From: Streptomyces ochraceiscleroticus
GTDB lineage: Bacteria; Actinomycetota; Actinomycetes; Streptomycetales; Streptomycetaceae
Assembly: GCF_000720485.1 (NCBI RefSeq)
Contig: NZ_JOAX01000047.1
Coordinates: 1-40,500, forward strand
Reading direction: 5' to 3'
DNA: 40,500 nucleotides
A program made the translations under genes and the position numbers. Each line of letters begins with the position of its first letter. Position 1 is the first letter of the stretch. Shown piece after piece: positions 14,412-22,344 of this stretch. Below the pieces are notes generated by a model. The model saw only the letters and a list, made by a program, of their open reading frames with translations. It was not told the origin of the DNA and searched no databases.

Positions 14412-15296
14412 CTAATCGTCGCCGTTGAGAATGGCGACCAGGCGCAGCATCTCCAGGTAGATCCACACCAGGGTCATGGTGAGGCCGAAGGCCGCGAGCC
14501 AGGACTCCTCGCGCGGGGCGCCGTAGGCGATGCCGTCCTCGACCTGCTTGAAGTCCAGGGCGAGGAAGAGCGCGCCGAGCAGCACGCCGGCGATGCCGAA
14601 GACGATGCCCAGGCCGCCGCTGCGGAAGCCGAGGCCGTCACCGCCGCCGAAGGCCATGAACAGCAGGTTGATCACCTGCAGCAGCAGGAAGCCCATGGCG
14701 GCGATGATCACGAAGCGGGTGAAGCGCGCGTTGACCCGCACGATGCGGGTCTTGTAGGCGACGAGCATCACGACGAAGACCGCCATGGTGCCGAGCACCG
14801 CCTGCATGGGCGCGCCGGGGGCCACCCACTGGTTGATCGCGTTGCTGATCGCGCCGAGGAAGAGGCCCTCGAAGGCGGCGTACGCCAGGATCAGCGGCGG
14901 CGACGGCTTGCGCTTGAACGACTGGACCAGGCCGAGCACCATCGCGACGAGCGCGGCGCCGATGGCCAGACCCAGCGAGAGGTCCATGATCCACGCCACG
15001 GCGGCGCCGACGACGACGGTGCCGAGCGTGAGGCCCGTACGGACGACGACGTCGTCCATGGTCATCGGGCGGGTCTGCGGGACGTACGGCGGGGCCTGGG
15101 TGACGTCCTGCTGGCCCTGGGCGTACGGGTTACCACCCGCGTACGGGTTCGCGTCCGCGTAGGGGGCCTGTCCGGCGTACGGGTTCGTCCCCGCGTAAGG
15201 GTTGGCGGCGGCCCCGGCCTGCGGCGGCGCATTGAAGCCGGCGTAGCCGTTTCGGCTGAACCCCCGTCGCGAGAAGACCGGGTTGCTGCTCCTCAT
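14412..15296 (-). CDS. Bax inhibitor-1 / YccA family membrane protein
   Basis: 294 residues. The N-terminal cytoplasmic part (1-75) is low-complexity, with five six-residue repeats of the NPYAG type at 31-60. Seven predicted membrane helices follow (about 85-290): GLTLGTVVVGAAVAWIMDLS, LGLAIGAALVAMVLGLV, then LILAYAAFEGLFLGAISNAIN, which is the family signature region, and a late LGALFLALDFKQVEDGI. The family includes proton-sensitive calcium-leak channels, but the role in Streptomyces is unknown. ATG 15296 has GGAGGAGTGAG directly upstream. Transcription runs toward the palindrome at 14329. Confidence 0.88.
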   Translation of the reverse strand: MRSSNPVFSRRGFSRNGYAGFNAPPQAGAAANPYAGTNPYAGQAPYADANPYAGGNPYAQGQQDVTQAPPYVPQTRPMTMDDVVVRTGLTLGTVVVGAAVAWIMDLSLGLAIGAALVAMVLGLVQSFKRKPSPPLILAYAAFEGLFLGAISNAINQWVAPGAPMQAVLGTMAVFVVMLVAYKTRIVRVNARFTRFVIIAAMGFLLLQVINLLFMAFGGGDGLGFRSGGLGIVFGIAGVLLGALFLALDFKQVEDGIAYGAPREESWLAAFGLTMTLVWIYLEMLRLVAILNGDD

Positions 15297-15444
15297 CTCA
15301 CTCCTCCGTGGCCGCCCTGCGCGGCCTTGGCCTCAAGGGTAATGGCTTGGCAAAGCCACGTCCCTACTCCTCAGGCAGGATCTTCACGTAAATCCCTCAT
15401 CGCTGTGGTGCAGACCGGTCCCACCGTAGGGGGTGGACGCGCCG

Positions 15445-15479
15445 GAAGGCAGGCCGGACGGGGGCGCCGGCCTGCCTTC
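15445..15479. terminator. Hairpin downstream of the LLM oxidoreductase
   Basis: GAAGGCAGGCCGG (15445-15457) and CCGGCCTGCCTTC (15467-15479) form a perfect 13-bp stem with a 9-base loop, 75 bases past the stop of the minus-strand gene at 15555. The rest of the 258-base gap (15297-15554) must hold the Bax-inhibitor promoter; I see no clear hexamers. Confidence 0.65.
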
Positions 15480-15554
15480 GGGGCGCGTCCCGCCGGGCGC
15501 GGGGGCACCGCCGCGGGACACGGCAGGCGCTGGGGGACGCCTGCGGGAGGAGGG

Positions 15555-16481
15555 TCAGGAGAGTTCGCGCAGGACGAGCTGCCGGGCCTCGCCGAGCAGG
15601 TCGGCGCAGCGGTGCCAGTCCGGCACGGGGGTGGTGAAGACCAGGCTCTCGGCGCCCGCCCGGACGAAGTCCGTGAGCTGCTCGGCGACCTGCTCGGGGT
15701 CGCCGGTGACGGCCAGGGTGCGGGCGGCGTCGTGGTCCATGCCGTAGGACGCGGCGAGCGTGGTCGCGTAGCGGTCGCGCAGGCCGTCCGTGGCGCCGCG
15801 CGGGGCGAGCGCGCCGTGGATCATGGTGGCCAGCCGGGGCGCGGGGCGCTTCTCCTCGGCCGCCAGCTCCCGGAGCCGGTCGCCCGTGGCGCGGAACGCG
15901 TCCGGGGTCCGCAGGGCGCCGAGCCAGCCGGTGCCGTACCGCACCGTGCGGCGCAGCGCCGGGGTGGCGAAGCCGCCGATCCACACCGGCGGGACGGGCA
16001 CCGCGGGGGCCAGGACGCATTCCGGGGTGCCGGGGACGTCGGGGAGCGGGGTCGGGTGGCCGCCCAGGAGCTTCGGGAGGAGGCGGAGGAACGCGTCCGT
16101 GCGGTGGCCCCGGTCGGCGTCGGTGGTGCCCGCCGCGTGCCACTCCGCTCCCCCGCCGCCCACGCCGATGCCGAGGTCGAGGCGGCCGTCGCCGGCGAGG
16201 TACTGCAGCGTGCCGATCTGGCGGCCCGCCCAGGAGACGCTGCGCAGCGAGGGGAGGTAGACGGACCAGCCGATGCCGAGGTTCCGCGTGGCGGCGGCCG
16301 CGGCGGCGAGGGCGAGGCCGGAGTCGAGCGCGGGCGCCTCGCCGAGCGTGAGGTGGTCGCCCGCCCAGACGCCGTCCAGCCCGGCCTCCTCGGCCCGGCG
16401 GGCTGCCTGCGCCACGTCGGGGAGGACATCGCCGGGGGCGCCGATCGAGGGGAGGGTGATGCCGATCCGGGGGATGTTCAC
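15555..16481 (-). CDS. LLM-class (luciferase-like) flavin/F420-dependent oxidoreductase
   Basis: 308 residues. The start VNIPRIGITLPSIG and the segment AEEAGLDGVWAGDHLTLGEAP are the opening strands of the luciferase-like TIM barrel. RNLGIGWSVYLPSLRSVSWAGRQIGTLQYLAGDGRLDLGIGVGGG is the core LLM motif, ending in the phosphate-binding glycine run. PPVWIGGFATPALRRTVRYGTGWLG is the later conserved strand. These enzymes use F420 or FMN; the substrate is not predictable. GTG 16481 follows GGAGG with spacing 4; the frame is open upstream but shadows the gap. It sits 110 bases downstream of the FMN reductase gene. Confidence 0.85.
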   Translation of the reverse strand: MNIPRIGITLPSIGAPGDVLPDVAQAARRAEEAGLDGVWAGDHLTLGEAPALDSGLALAAAAAATRNLGIGWSVYLPSLRSVSWAGRQIGTLQYLAGDGRLDLGIGVGGGGAEWHAAGTTDADRGHRTDAFLRLLPKLLGGHPTPLPDVPGTPECVLAPAVPVPPVWIGGFATPALRRTVRYGTGWLGALRTPDAFRATGDRLRELAAEEKRPAPRLATMIHGALAPRGATDGLRDRYATTLAASYGMDHDAARTLAVTGDPEQVAEQLTDFVRAGAESLVFTTPVPDWHRCADLLGEARQLVLRELS

Positions 16482-16591
16482 GGGGCCTCCAAGCGGCGGC
16501 CGGCCGTGCCCTGCTGACCGCGTGGGCGGGGCAGCGGGGCACGGGCCGGGTGCTGTCGGGTTCGGGACGGGCGGGTTCGCGGGTTCGCGGA

Positions 16592-17176
16592 TTACGCCTG
16601 GTACGGCGTCTCGGCGCGGGCGGTGCGCAGCGCACGGCCCCACCACGAGAGCTGGTCCAGGAGCTTCTTGGCGGCCCCGTCGGCGCCCTCGGGCGCGGCA
16701 CCGTCCTCGAAGGCACCCCAGGGGTTGTGGAAGCTGATCATCTCGCGGATGGTCATGGCGTGGACCTCGGCGAAGACCTGGCGCAGGTGCTCGGCCGCGC
16801 GCAGGCCGCCGCCCATGCCGCCGTACGAGACGAGGCCGACGGGCTTGGCGGCCCACTCGCTCAGGTGCCAGTCGATGGCGTTCTTCAGCGAGGCGGGGAA
16901 GGAGTGGTTGTACTCCGGGGTGATCACGACGAAGGCGTCGGCCGCCTCGATGCGCGGGGTGATGCCGTCCTTGATCTGCTGGGTGGCGGCGTCCAGTTCC
17001 TGGCCGAAGCCGGGGATGGCCAGCGGCAGCGGGTGGTCGATCACGTCGATGACGTCGACCTCGACGTCGGGGTGCTGGGTGGCCTGGCGGACGAACCAGT
17101 CGCCGACCTTGGCGCCCAGGCGGTTCTCGCGCACGCTCCCGATCACGACGGCGAGCTTGAGGGGTGCAGTACTCAT
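16592..17176 (-). CDS. NAD(P)H-dependent FMN reductase
   Basis: 194 residues with the flavodoxin-like reductase fold: LKLAVVIGSVRENRLGAKVGDWF (phosphate-binding loop GSVRENRLG), ITPEYNHSFPASLKNAIDWHLSEW (the PEYN flavin-binding motif) and KPVGLVSYGGMGGGLRAAEHLRQVF. It supplies reduced flavin to oxygenases or acts as a quinone reductase. ATG 17176 has GGAGAACCC just upstream; an ATG a few codons before it has no ribosome site. It lies beside a possible flavin-using enzyme (15555) and close to the polyketide cluster, so support of cluster oxygenases is possible but unproven. Confidence 0.88.
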   Translation of the reverse strand: MSTAPLKLAVVIGSVRENRLGAKVGDWFVRQATQHPDVEVDVIDVIDHPLPLAIPGFGQELDAATQQIKDGITPRIEAADAFVVITPEYNHSFPASLKNAIDWHLSEWAAKPVGLVSYGGMGGGLRAAEHLRQVFAEVHAMTIREMISFHNPWGAFEDGAAPEGADGAAKKLLDQLSWWGRALRTARAETPYQA

Positions 17177-17290
17177 GGGTTCTCCATGTTTCAAAAGTGG
17201 GTGCGGTCAGAGTGGGTGCGAAAGGCAGGCGCGTGGCCGGTGTGCACGGGGCGGGGCCCGGTGCTGCCGCTGTCTGCCGGCCACGCTACT

Positions 17291-17306
17291 GGCGGGATGT
17301 CCCGCC
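17291..17306. promoter_or_regulatory. Palindrome upstream of the FMN reductase
   Basis: GGCGGGAtgTCCCGCC (17291-17306) is a 16-bp palindrome in the 189-base gap between the FMN reductase start and the FrnE-like stop. It could be an operator for the reductase or an end-of-gene hairpin. Arms are 7 bp, too short to call a terminator with confidence. Confidence 0.35.
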
Positions 17307-17365
17307 CGGGCGGCTCGCGCCGTCGCCCTCAGCGGCTTTGGCAAGTCACTTGACGGTGCTTCGGA

Positions 17366-17971
17366 TTACGCGGTCGGGGCGCCGGCCAGCAGCCGCTCGA
17401 AGGCCGCCCGGCTCTGGTCGCCGACGAGCGGGGTGGTGCCGTCGGCGAGGAAGACCGGTACGGCGCGTACGGCCAGGGCCCGGGTCCGCTCCAGACGGCG
17501 CGTCAGTTCGGTCTCGTCGGTGGCGTCGGGGGTGCTGTGCAGGCCCGCTTCGGCGGCCAGTCGGCCGAGCGTGCCGGGGTCGGCGATGTCCAGGCCGTCG
17601 GTGAAGTGGGCGCGGAAGAGGCGCTCGGCCACCTCCTCGCCGCGGCCGTGCCGCTCGGCGTGGGTGATCAGCAGGTGCGCGGAGCGGGTGTTGGCGTTCA
17701 CCGCGCGGTCGTAGTCCAGTACGAGCCCCTCGCCCGCCGCCTTCTTCGCCATCGCTGCCGCGGAGTCCAGCGCAGCGGGCCCGAACTTGCGCTGCAGGAC
17801 GGTCTTGAGCGGTTCGGGCGTGGGCGGCGCCGCGGGGTCGAGCTGGAAGGGGAGGAAGGTCACCTCGGCACTGCCGCCGGCCGCGCGGTGCGTCTGCAGG
17901 GCCTGCTGCAGGTGGTGGTAGGCGAGGTAGGAGTGGGCGCAGATGACGTCCAGGACCATGGTGATCTTCAT
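17366..17971 (-). CDS. FrnE/DsbA-superfamily thioredoxin-fold protein
   Basis: 201 residues. MKITMVLDVICAHSYLAYHHLQQAL is the first strand and active-site turn of the FrnE / 2-hydroxychromene-isomerase-like DsbA group. The rest follows the family: FLPFQLDPAAPP, LDYDRAVNANTRSAHLLITHAERHG, EVAERLFRAHFTDGLDIADPGTLGRLAAEAGL and VRAVPVFLADGTTPLVGDQS with the cis-Pro loop (AVPVF). The usual CPWC is CAHS here, so a two-cysteine redox cycle is impossible. FrnE was named from the frenolicin polyketide cluster. ATG 17971 follows GGAGGCCCCCG. The MFS gene at 18012 ends 40 bases upstream. Confidence 0.82.
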   Translation of the reverse strand: MKITMVLDVICAHSYLAYHHLQQALQTHRAAGGSAEVTFLPFQLDPAAPPTPEPLKTVLQRKFGPAALDSAAAMAKKAAGEGLVLDYDRAVNANTRSAHLLITHAERHGRGEEVAERLFRAHFTDGLDIADPGTLGRLAAEAGLHSTPDATDETELTRRLERTRALAVRAVPVFLADGTTPLVGDQSRAAFERLLAGAPTA

Positions 17972-18011
17972 CGGGGGCCTCCGTCGGCGTGGTTCGGAAG
18001 GAGCGGCGCGG

Positions 18012-19259
18012 TCAGCGCACGGTCGCGGTGTGAGACGCGGCCGGGGCCTCGGTGGTGCCGGCCGTGTCGGCGGGCGGGGCGGTGCGGGTACCGCGGCGGG
18101 CGTTGCGGGTGAACAGGAGGGCGGCCAGGGCGAGTGCCGGCACCCCGGCGACCAGGAAGAAGCCTGCCTCGAAGCCGGTGGCGGCCAGCAGCGGGCCGAC
18201 CAGCAGCGGCGAGACGAACTGCCCCGCGAAGGTGGCGGTTCCGGACAGCGAGGTCGCCTGGCCGCGGACGGCCTCGGGAACGCCCTCGCCGATCAGCACG
18301 GTCACGACCGGGAAGAACACGCCCTGCCCGATGCCGAAGAGGACGGGGACCAGGAAGAGCAGGATCGGCTGGCTGGTCACGGCGAGGAGGGCGAAGGACA
18401 CGACCCACAGGGCGACGGCCACGTGCAGCAGGGTGCGCTCGCCCAGCCGTTCGCGCAGCGGGGCGTAGCCCAGGCCGATCAGGCTCATCACGGCGGACAT
18501 GGCGACGGTGTAGAGGGAGACCAGCATCGGGCTCGTGACGCCCGCCGCGGCGAGCTGCTGGGGCAGGAAGACCATCAGCGCGTACAGCAGCAGCGAGGAG
18601 AGGAACTGCAGGCCGTACCAGGCGAGAAGGATGCGGTGGCGGCGCAGCAGGGCCACGGCGCCCATGGGCGCGCCGGCCGGGCCGCCGGCGGGCACGGCGT
18701 GCTTGGGCAGGATCAGGACGGTGGCGATGCCGAGCGGGATGGCGATGAGGTAGATCGCGAAGGGCAGGTGCCAGGAGATGCCGCCCACGGCACCGGCGGC
18801 CAGCGGCCACAGGACGCCGCCGAGGCTGGTGGCGGTGGACCGCCAGCCCATGGCCCGGTCCTTGGCGCGGCCCTGGTAGAGGGAGAGCAGCGCGACGGTG
18901 GTGCCGGCGAAGACGAAGGAGGCGCCGGCGCCGAAGACGAGGCGGGCGACGATCAGGGCCGGGTAGCTGTCGAGGAGTGCTCCGGCGCCGCCGGCCACGC
19001 CGTAGACCAGGAGGCCGGCGGCGAGCGGCACGCGGGTGCCGAAGCGGTCCAGGAGGCGCCCGGCGAACGGGCTGACGAGGGCTATCCCGAGGCTGTGGAC
19101 GGTGACGACCAGCCCGGCCGCCGTGCCGCTCACGCCCAGGTCACCGCGGAGGATCTCGATGACCGGGGAGAGTACCGAGCCGGCCATGACGGTCAGGGTG
19201 GAGGCGAACAGCAGGAGGGGGAACACGCCGGTGCGGGGCGTGGTGGTGGCGGCGGTCAT
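18012..19259 (-). CDS. MFS transporter (probable exporter)
   Basis: 415 residues, about 12 membrane helices, typical MFS length. After the second helix, LVSPFAGRLLDRFGTRVPLAAGLLVYG carries the motif-A loop (GRLLDRFGTR), and ARLVFGAGASFVFAGTTVALLSLY resembles the motif-B/C region of drug exporters. ATG 19259 overlaps the stop of the YczE-like gene by 4 bases (ATGA) and has GGAG upstream, so the two are translationally coupled. It forms a VOC - membrane protein - MFS unit divergent from a TetR regulator, which suggests inducible efflux or resistance (inference). Confidence 0.85.
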   Translation of the reverse strand: MTAATTTPRTGVFPLLLFASTLTVMAGSVLSPVIEILRGDLGVSGTAAGLVVTVHSLGIALVSPFAGRLLDRFGTRVPLAAGLLVYGVAGGAGALLDSYPALIVARLVFGAGASFVFAGTTVALLSLYQGRAKDRAMGWRSTATSLGGVLWPLAAGAVGGISWHLPFAIYLIAIPLGIATVLILPKHAVPAGGPAGAPMGAVALLRRHRILLAWYGLQFLSSLLLYALMVFLPQQLAAAGVTSPMLVSLYTVAMSAVMSLIGLGYAPLRERLGERTLLHVAVALWVVSFALLAVTSQPILLFLVPVLFGIGQGVFFPVVTVLIGEGVPEAVRGQATSLSGTATFAGQFVSPLLVGPLLAATGFEAGFFLVAGVPALALAALLFTRNARRGTRTAPPADTAGTTEAPAASHTATVR

Positions 19260-19945
19260 CGGGCCACTCCGATCGCGAGGGGGCGCACGGGGGCGCGGGT
19301 GGGCAGGCCGTGGTTGGTCAGGCGCAGGACGCGGGCGTTGAAGGCCATGAAGGGCTGGATGAGTCCGTCGACGCAGACGAGGAAGGCGAGGGTGCCGACG
19401 CCGACCGGGCCGCCGAGCAGCCATCCGGCGGTGAGCAGGACGGCCTCGATGCCGACCTTGGCGAGCCAGAAGGGCACGTGCAGACGCTGGTTGAGGCTGA
19501 TGACCAGCAGGTCCATGGCGCGGATGCCGGTGCCGCTCATGATGATCAGCGCGGAGCCGTAGGCGCACAGCAGGATCGCGGCGACCAGGGCGGGCACCGA
19601 GGCCAGCCAGCCGAGGTCCGCCAGCCGCATCAGGTCGATCAGGGAGCCGCAGAGCAGGAAGGTCACGAAGGGCATCACGACCGGGCGGCGGCGGTTCCAC
19701 ACCGACCACAGCAGGATGCAGACGGCGGCGATGGCGGCCTGGGCCAGCCCGATCGTTCCCGGCAGATGCTCCAGGAGACCGAGGGAGAGGACGTCGAGGG
19801 GGTCCACACCCATCCCTGCGTGGATGAAGAGCGTGGCTCCGGCGGCGAAGACGACACAGCCGACGAGGTAGATCGCGTAGCGCGCGAACCGGCTGCGGTG
19901 GGTGGAGTCGGCATCGGGGCGCGTGGGGGCGGAAGGGTGGGGCAC
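19256..19945 (-). CDS. YczE/YitT-type integral membrane protein
   Basis: 229 residues with five or six membrane segments. FARYAIYLVGCVVFAAGATLFIHAGMGVDPLDVLSLGL, with its 'G.GVDPLDVL' turn, is the signature of YczE/YyaS-like proteins. SALIIMSGTGIRAMDLLVISL repeats a similar motif in the second half, suggesting an internal duplication. In Bacillus, YczE is linked to surfactin production; the mechanism is unknown. GTG 19945 has GGGAGACC upstream. The stop overlaps the MFS start. Confidence 0.78.
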   Translation of the reverse strand: MPHPSAPTRPDADSTHRSRFARYAIYLVGCVVFAAGATLFIHAGMGVDPLDVLSLGLLEHLPGTIGLAQAAIAAVCILLWSVWNRRRPVVMPFVTFLLCGSLIDLMRLADLGWLASVPALVAAILLCAYGSALIIMSGTGIRAMDLLVISLNQRLHVPFWLAKVGIEAVLLTAGWLLGGPVGVGTLAFLVCVDGLIQPFMAFNARVLRLTNHGLPTRAPVRPLAIGVAR

Positions 19946-19982
19946 GACGGTCTCCCGGGACGAGGTGAGGGGGTCCGCGCTG

Positions 19983-20002
19983 CCGCCCGCTGCGGCGGGC
20001 GG
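19983..20002 (-). other. Small intercistronic hairpin
   Basis: CCGCCCGC (19983-19990) and GCGGGCGG (19995-20002) flank a 4-base loop, between the VOC stop and the start of the membrane-protein gene. It may dampen or stabilise the operon message. Confidence 0.4.
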
Positions 20003-20009
20003 GGCGCGC

Positions 20010-20336
20010 TCAGGCGTTGACGAAGATGAGGTTGTTGCCCTGCGGGTCGGTGATCTCGAACCGCTCGCCGGTCTTGTGCGGCGCGATGTCGGTGGCGCCC
20101 AGGTCGGCCAGCGCCTGGTGGGCCGCGGGGATGTCGACCTCGGTGAAGGCGATACTGATGGGCTGGTCGCCCTTGGTGTTGGTGACGATCAGCTCGCCGC
20201 CGTGCCCGGTGTCGAAGACGAAGGTGGTGCCCGGGTACTCCTGCAGGACCTTCAGGCCCAGCCGGTCGCGGTAGAAGGCGACCATGGCGTCCAGGTCGTC
20301 GCAGAAGAGCTTGGTGACCGTGAGCTTGCCGAACAT
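20010..20336 (-). CDS. VOC (glyoxalase/bleomycin-resistance) superfamily protein
   Basis: 108 residues, one VOC unit: LTVTKLFCDDLDAMVAFYRDRLGLKVLQEYPGTTFVFDTGHGG, then ISIAFTEVDIPAAHQALADLGATDI and the closing FEITDPQGNNLIFVN. The family holds metal-dependent lyases, dioxygenases and drug-binding resistance proteins. The first metal-site histidine is replaced (VTKLFC) and the late glutamate is present only loosely, so a binding rather than catalytic role is possible. ATG 20336 has AAAGGACC upstream. It is first in the leftward operon and faces the TetR gene. Confidence 0.82.
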   Translation of the reverse strand: MFGKLTVTKLFCDDLDAMVAFYRDRLGLKVLQEYPGTTFVFDTGHGGELIVTNTKGDQPISIAFTEVDIPAAHQALADLGATDIAPHKTGERFEITDPQGNNLIFVNA

Positions 20337-20448
20337 GATGAGGTCCTTTCGTGGGGTCCCGGTCGGCCGGTGGCGTGGGGCTGCCGGCGGAGAGGAGGCG
20401 GTAGGAGAAGCGGGGTTCCGCGGGGTTTCCCGGCGGCTCCGACACGAA

Positions 20449-20471
20449 GTAAACTACACCGTGCAGTTCAC
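20449..20471. promoter_or_regulatory. Candidate TetR operator in the divergent promoter
   Basis: The 17-base core AACTACACCGTGCAGTT (20452-20468) pairs 7 of 8 positions around a central C, and outer GT/AC (20449-20450 with 20470-20471) extend it to 23 bases. It lies midway between the TetR start (20513) and the VOC start (20336), in an AT-rich patch, the usual place for an autoregulated TetR operator. Confidence 0.65.
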
Positions 20472-20512
20472 CTTGTAAACCGCCCAGTGCAATTTGAGGA
20501 GCCCGGCCCGCC

Positions 20513-21181
20513 ATGACGCCTTCCGCCGCCCCCCGCACGACCCCCGAATCCGCCCCCACCGGACGCCCCGGAAAGCGCGCCGCCATCGACTGCGCGGCCC
20601 GCACCGTCTTCGGAAGAGAGGGCTACAGCCGCGCCAGCGTCGACGCCATCGCGGCCGAGGCCGGGGTCTCCAAGCGCACGATCTACAACCACCACCAGGA
20701 CAAGGAGCACCTCTTCCTCGCCGTCGTGCAGCAGAGCTCCCAGGCCGTCGCCGCACACCAGGAAGAGCTCATCGACCACCACCTGGGCAGCCCCGAGGCC
20801 GACCTGACCGCGGCGCTCACCACCCTCGGCCGCGCGCTGGCCGTGCCGCAGACCGACTTCGAGAGCCACTTCTCGCTGGTCCGCGTGATCTTCGCCGAGG
20901 CCCCGCACCTGCCGCCGCACGTCATCGAGAGCTGGCGCGGCACCGGCCCCGGCCGGGTGCGCGCCCGGCTGGCCGAGCGGCTCGGCGAGCTGGCCGGGGC
21001 CGGCGCCCTGCGCGGCGGCACCACCCCCGAGACGCTGGCCGTCCACTTCACCCAGCTCGTCACCTCGGAGGTGTACGAGCGCTCGCTGCACGGTGCGCTG
21101 CCGCTGGCGGCGGACGAGACCAACGCCCTGGTCGAGTCCGGCGTCGCGGCCTTCCTCGCCCTGCACGGCCCCGCGTCCTGA
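20513..21181 (+). CDS. TetR family transcriptional regulator
   Basis: 222 residues. The N-terminal HTH is typical: AAIDCAARTVFGREGYSRASVDAIAAEAGVSKRTIYNHHQDKEHLF (residues 23-68). The ligand-binding part is helical, with a WRGTGPGRVRARLAERLGEL segment near 140-160 that resembles the TetR_C AefR-like group. ATG 20513 has TGAGGAG upstream. The gene diverges from the VOC/YczE/MFS operon and shares a palindromic operator candidate with it, so it is predicted to repress that operon and itself until a ligand binds (inference). Confidence 0.88.
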   Translation: MTPSAAPRTTPESAPTGRPGKRAAIDCAARTVFGREGYSRASVDAIAAEAGVSKRTIYNHHQDKEHLFLAVVQQSSQAVAAHQEELIDHHLGSPEADLTAALTTLGRALAVPQTDFESHFSLVRVIFAEAPHLPPHVIESWRGTGPGRVRARLAERLGELAGAGALRGGTTPETLAVHFTQLVTSEVYERSLHGALPLAADETNALVESGVAAFLALHGPAS

Positions 21182-21387
21182 GCCCGGGGCGGGCTCAACC
21201 TAGGTGCTATCAACCGTTCCGCCCGGCCGCTCGCGTGCCACTGTGCTCTGGGCAGCGCCCGAGGGGCGCATCGACGGGGGAATCATGCCCGTACTCCGTC
21301 ATGCGCACGGGCGGTACCGCAGCGCCGCGGCCGCCGTCCGCACCCTCCTCGCAGCCCGCGTCCACCCGCGAACTCCAGGAGGAGCCC

Positions 21388-22164
21388 GTGTCACAGACGG
21401 TCAGGTCACTCCCCCACCCGTCATCCGCGTCACCGGCCCGCCCCGGCCCGCCGCCGCTCACCGCGCAGCCGGCCGGGCCGTGGCGGGTGCTCGTCGTCGA
21501 GAACGACGCCCGCACCGCCCAGACCCTCACCCGCAGTCTTGAACGCCACGGTCACCAGGTCAGGACCGCCGCGACCGGCGCCGCGGCGCTGCGCGAGCAC
21601 CACCACGCCGACGTGATCCTCATCGACCTCGAACTGCCGGACGTGGACGGGCTGGAGATCTGCCGGTCCATCACCGCCGTGTGCGACACCCCGCTGCTCG
21701 CGGTCACCGCCCGGGACAGCGAGGTCGACCGGGTGCTCGGGCTCCAGGCCGGCGCCGACGACTACCTGGTCAAGCCCTACGGATTCCGCGAACTGCTGGC
21801 CAGAATGGGCGCGGTGATGCGCCGGGCCCGCCCCGCGGCCACGGCCGGCGCCGTCCTGCAGCTCGGGCCGCTGGTCGTCGAGCAGACCACCCGCACCGTA
21901 CGGATGCACGGCCGGCCCGTCCCGCTCACCCGCAAGGAGTTCGACCTGCTGCTGCTCCTGGCCTCCCGGCCCGGCGCCGTGGCCACCCGGCGGCAGATCC
22001 TCCAGCAGGTCTGGCAGGACACCGACACACCGCGCAGCCGCACGCTGGACACCCACGTCAACGGACTGCGCCGCAAGCTCGGTTCCGGCGACTGGATCGT
22101 CACCGTGCGCGGTGTCGGCTTCCGGCTCGGCCAGCCCTGGAACTCCCCCTCCCCGGCGAAGTGA
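21388..22164 (+). CDS. Orphan OmpR/PhoB-type response regulator with degenerate pocket (JadR1/LndI-like candidate)
   Basis: 258 residues. A ~30-residue Pro/Ser-rich leader precedes the receiver (about 32-145) and a winged-helix Trans_reg_C domain (about 155-250: VPLTRKEFDLLLLLASRPGAVATRRQILQQVWQD, RTLDTHVNGLRRKLG, IVTVRGVGFRLG). The phosphoacceptor D80 (VILIDLELPD), T107 and K129 (DDYLVKP) are present, but the acidic pair is E38-N39 where E/D-D is usual. No histidine kinase is adjacent. GTG 21388 has AGGAGGAG 3 bases away; an ATG at 21300 in frame lacks one. JadR1, LndI and Aur1P, atypical regulators of this class, activate angucycline clusters, and this gene lies beside such a cluster (inference). 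The 206-base gap before it holds the 8-bp palindrome ACCTAGGT (21198-21205) and nothing else I can support. Confidence 0.85.
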   Translation: MSQTVRSLPHPSSASPARPGPPPLTAQPAGPWRVLVVENDARTAQTLTRSLERHGHQVRTAATGAAALREHHHADVILIDLELPDVDGLEICRSITAVCDTPLLAVTARDSEVDRVLGLQAGADDYLVKPYGFRELLARMGAVMRRARPAATAGAVLQLGPLVVEQTTRTVRMHGRPVPLTRKEFDLLLLLASRPGAVATRRQILQQVWQDTDTPRSRTLDTHVNGLRRKLGSGDWIVTVRGVGFRLGQPWNSPSPAK

Positions 22165-22344
22165 GGACACCCGCATGACCCCTACCGGTACCGGCCTCAC
22201 CGCCCACCGCGGCCGCCGGCCTGCCACGGCAGCCGTCCACACATGCGCAAGCGCCGCCCGTACGCCCCTGAAGAGCGCGGTACGGCGCCGGCCACGTGGT
22301 ACAGCGGGCGGCCGGCCACGCGGCGGACCGGACCGCGAAGCCGC

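Noticed and set aside
15555..16856. Longer start for the LLM oxidoreductase
   Set aside because: The upstream part overlaps the FMN reductase gene in another frame; GTG 16481 has GGAGG and starts at the family's first strand.
20494..21387. In-frame upstream extension of the response regulator
   Set aside because: It overlaps the TetR gene out of frame; AGGAGGAG just before GTG 21388 marks the true start.
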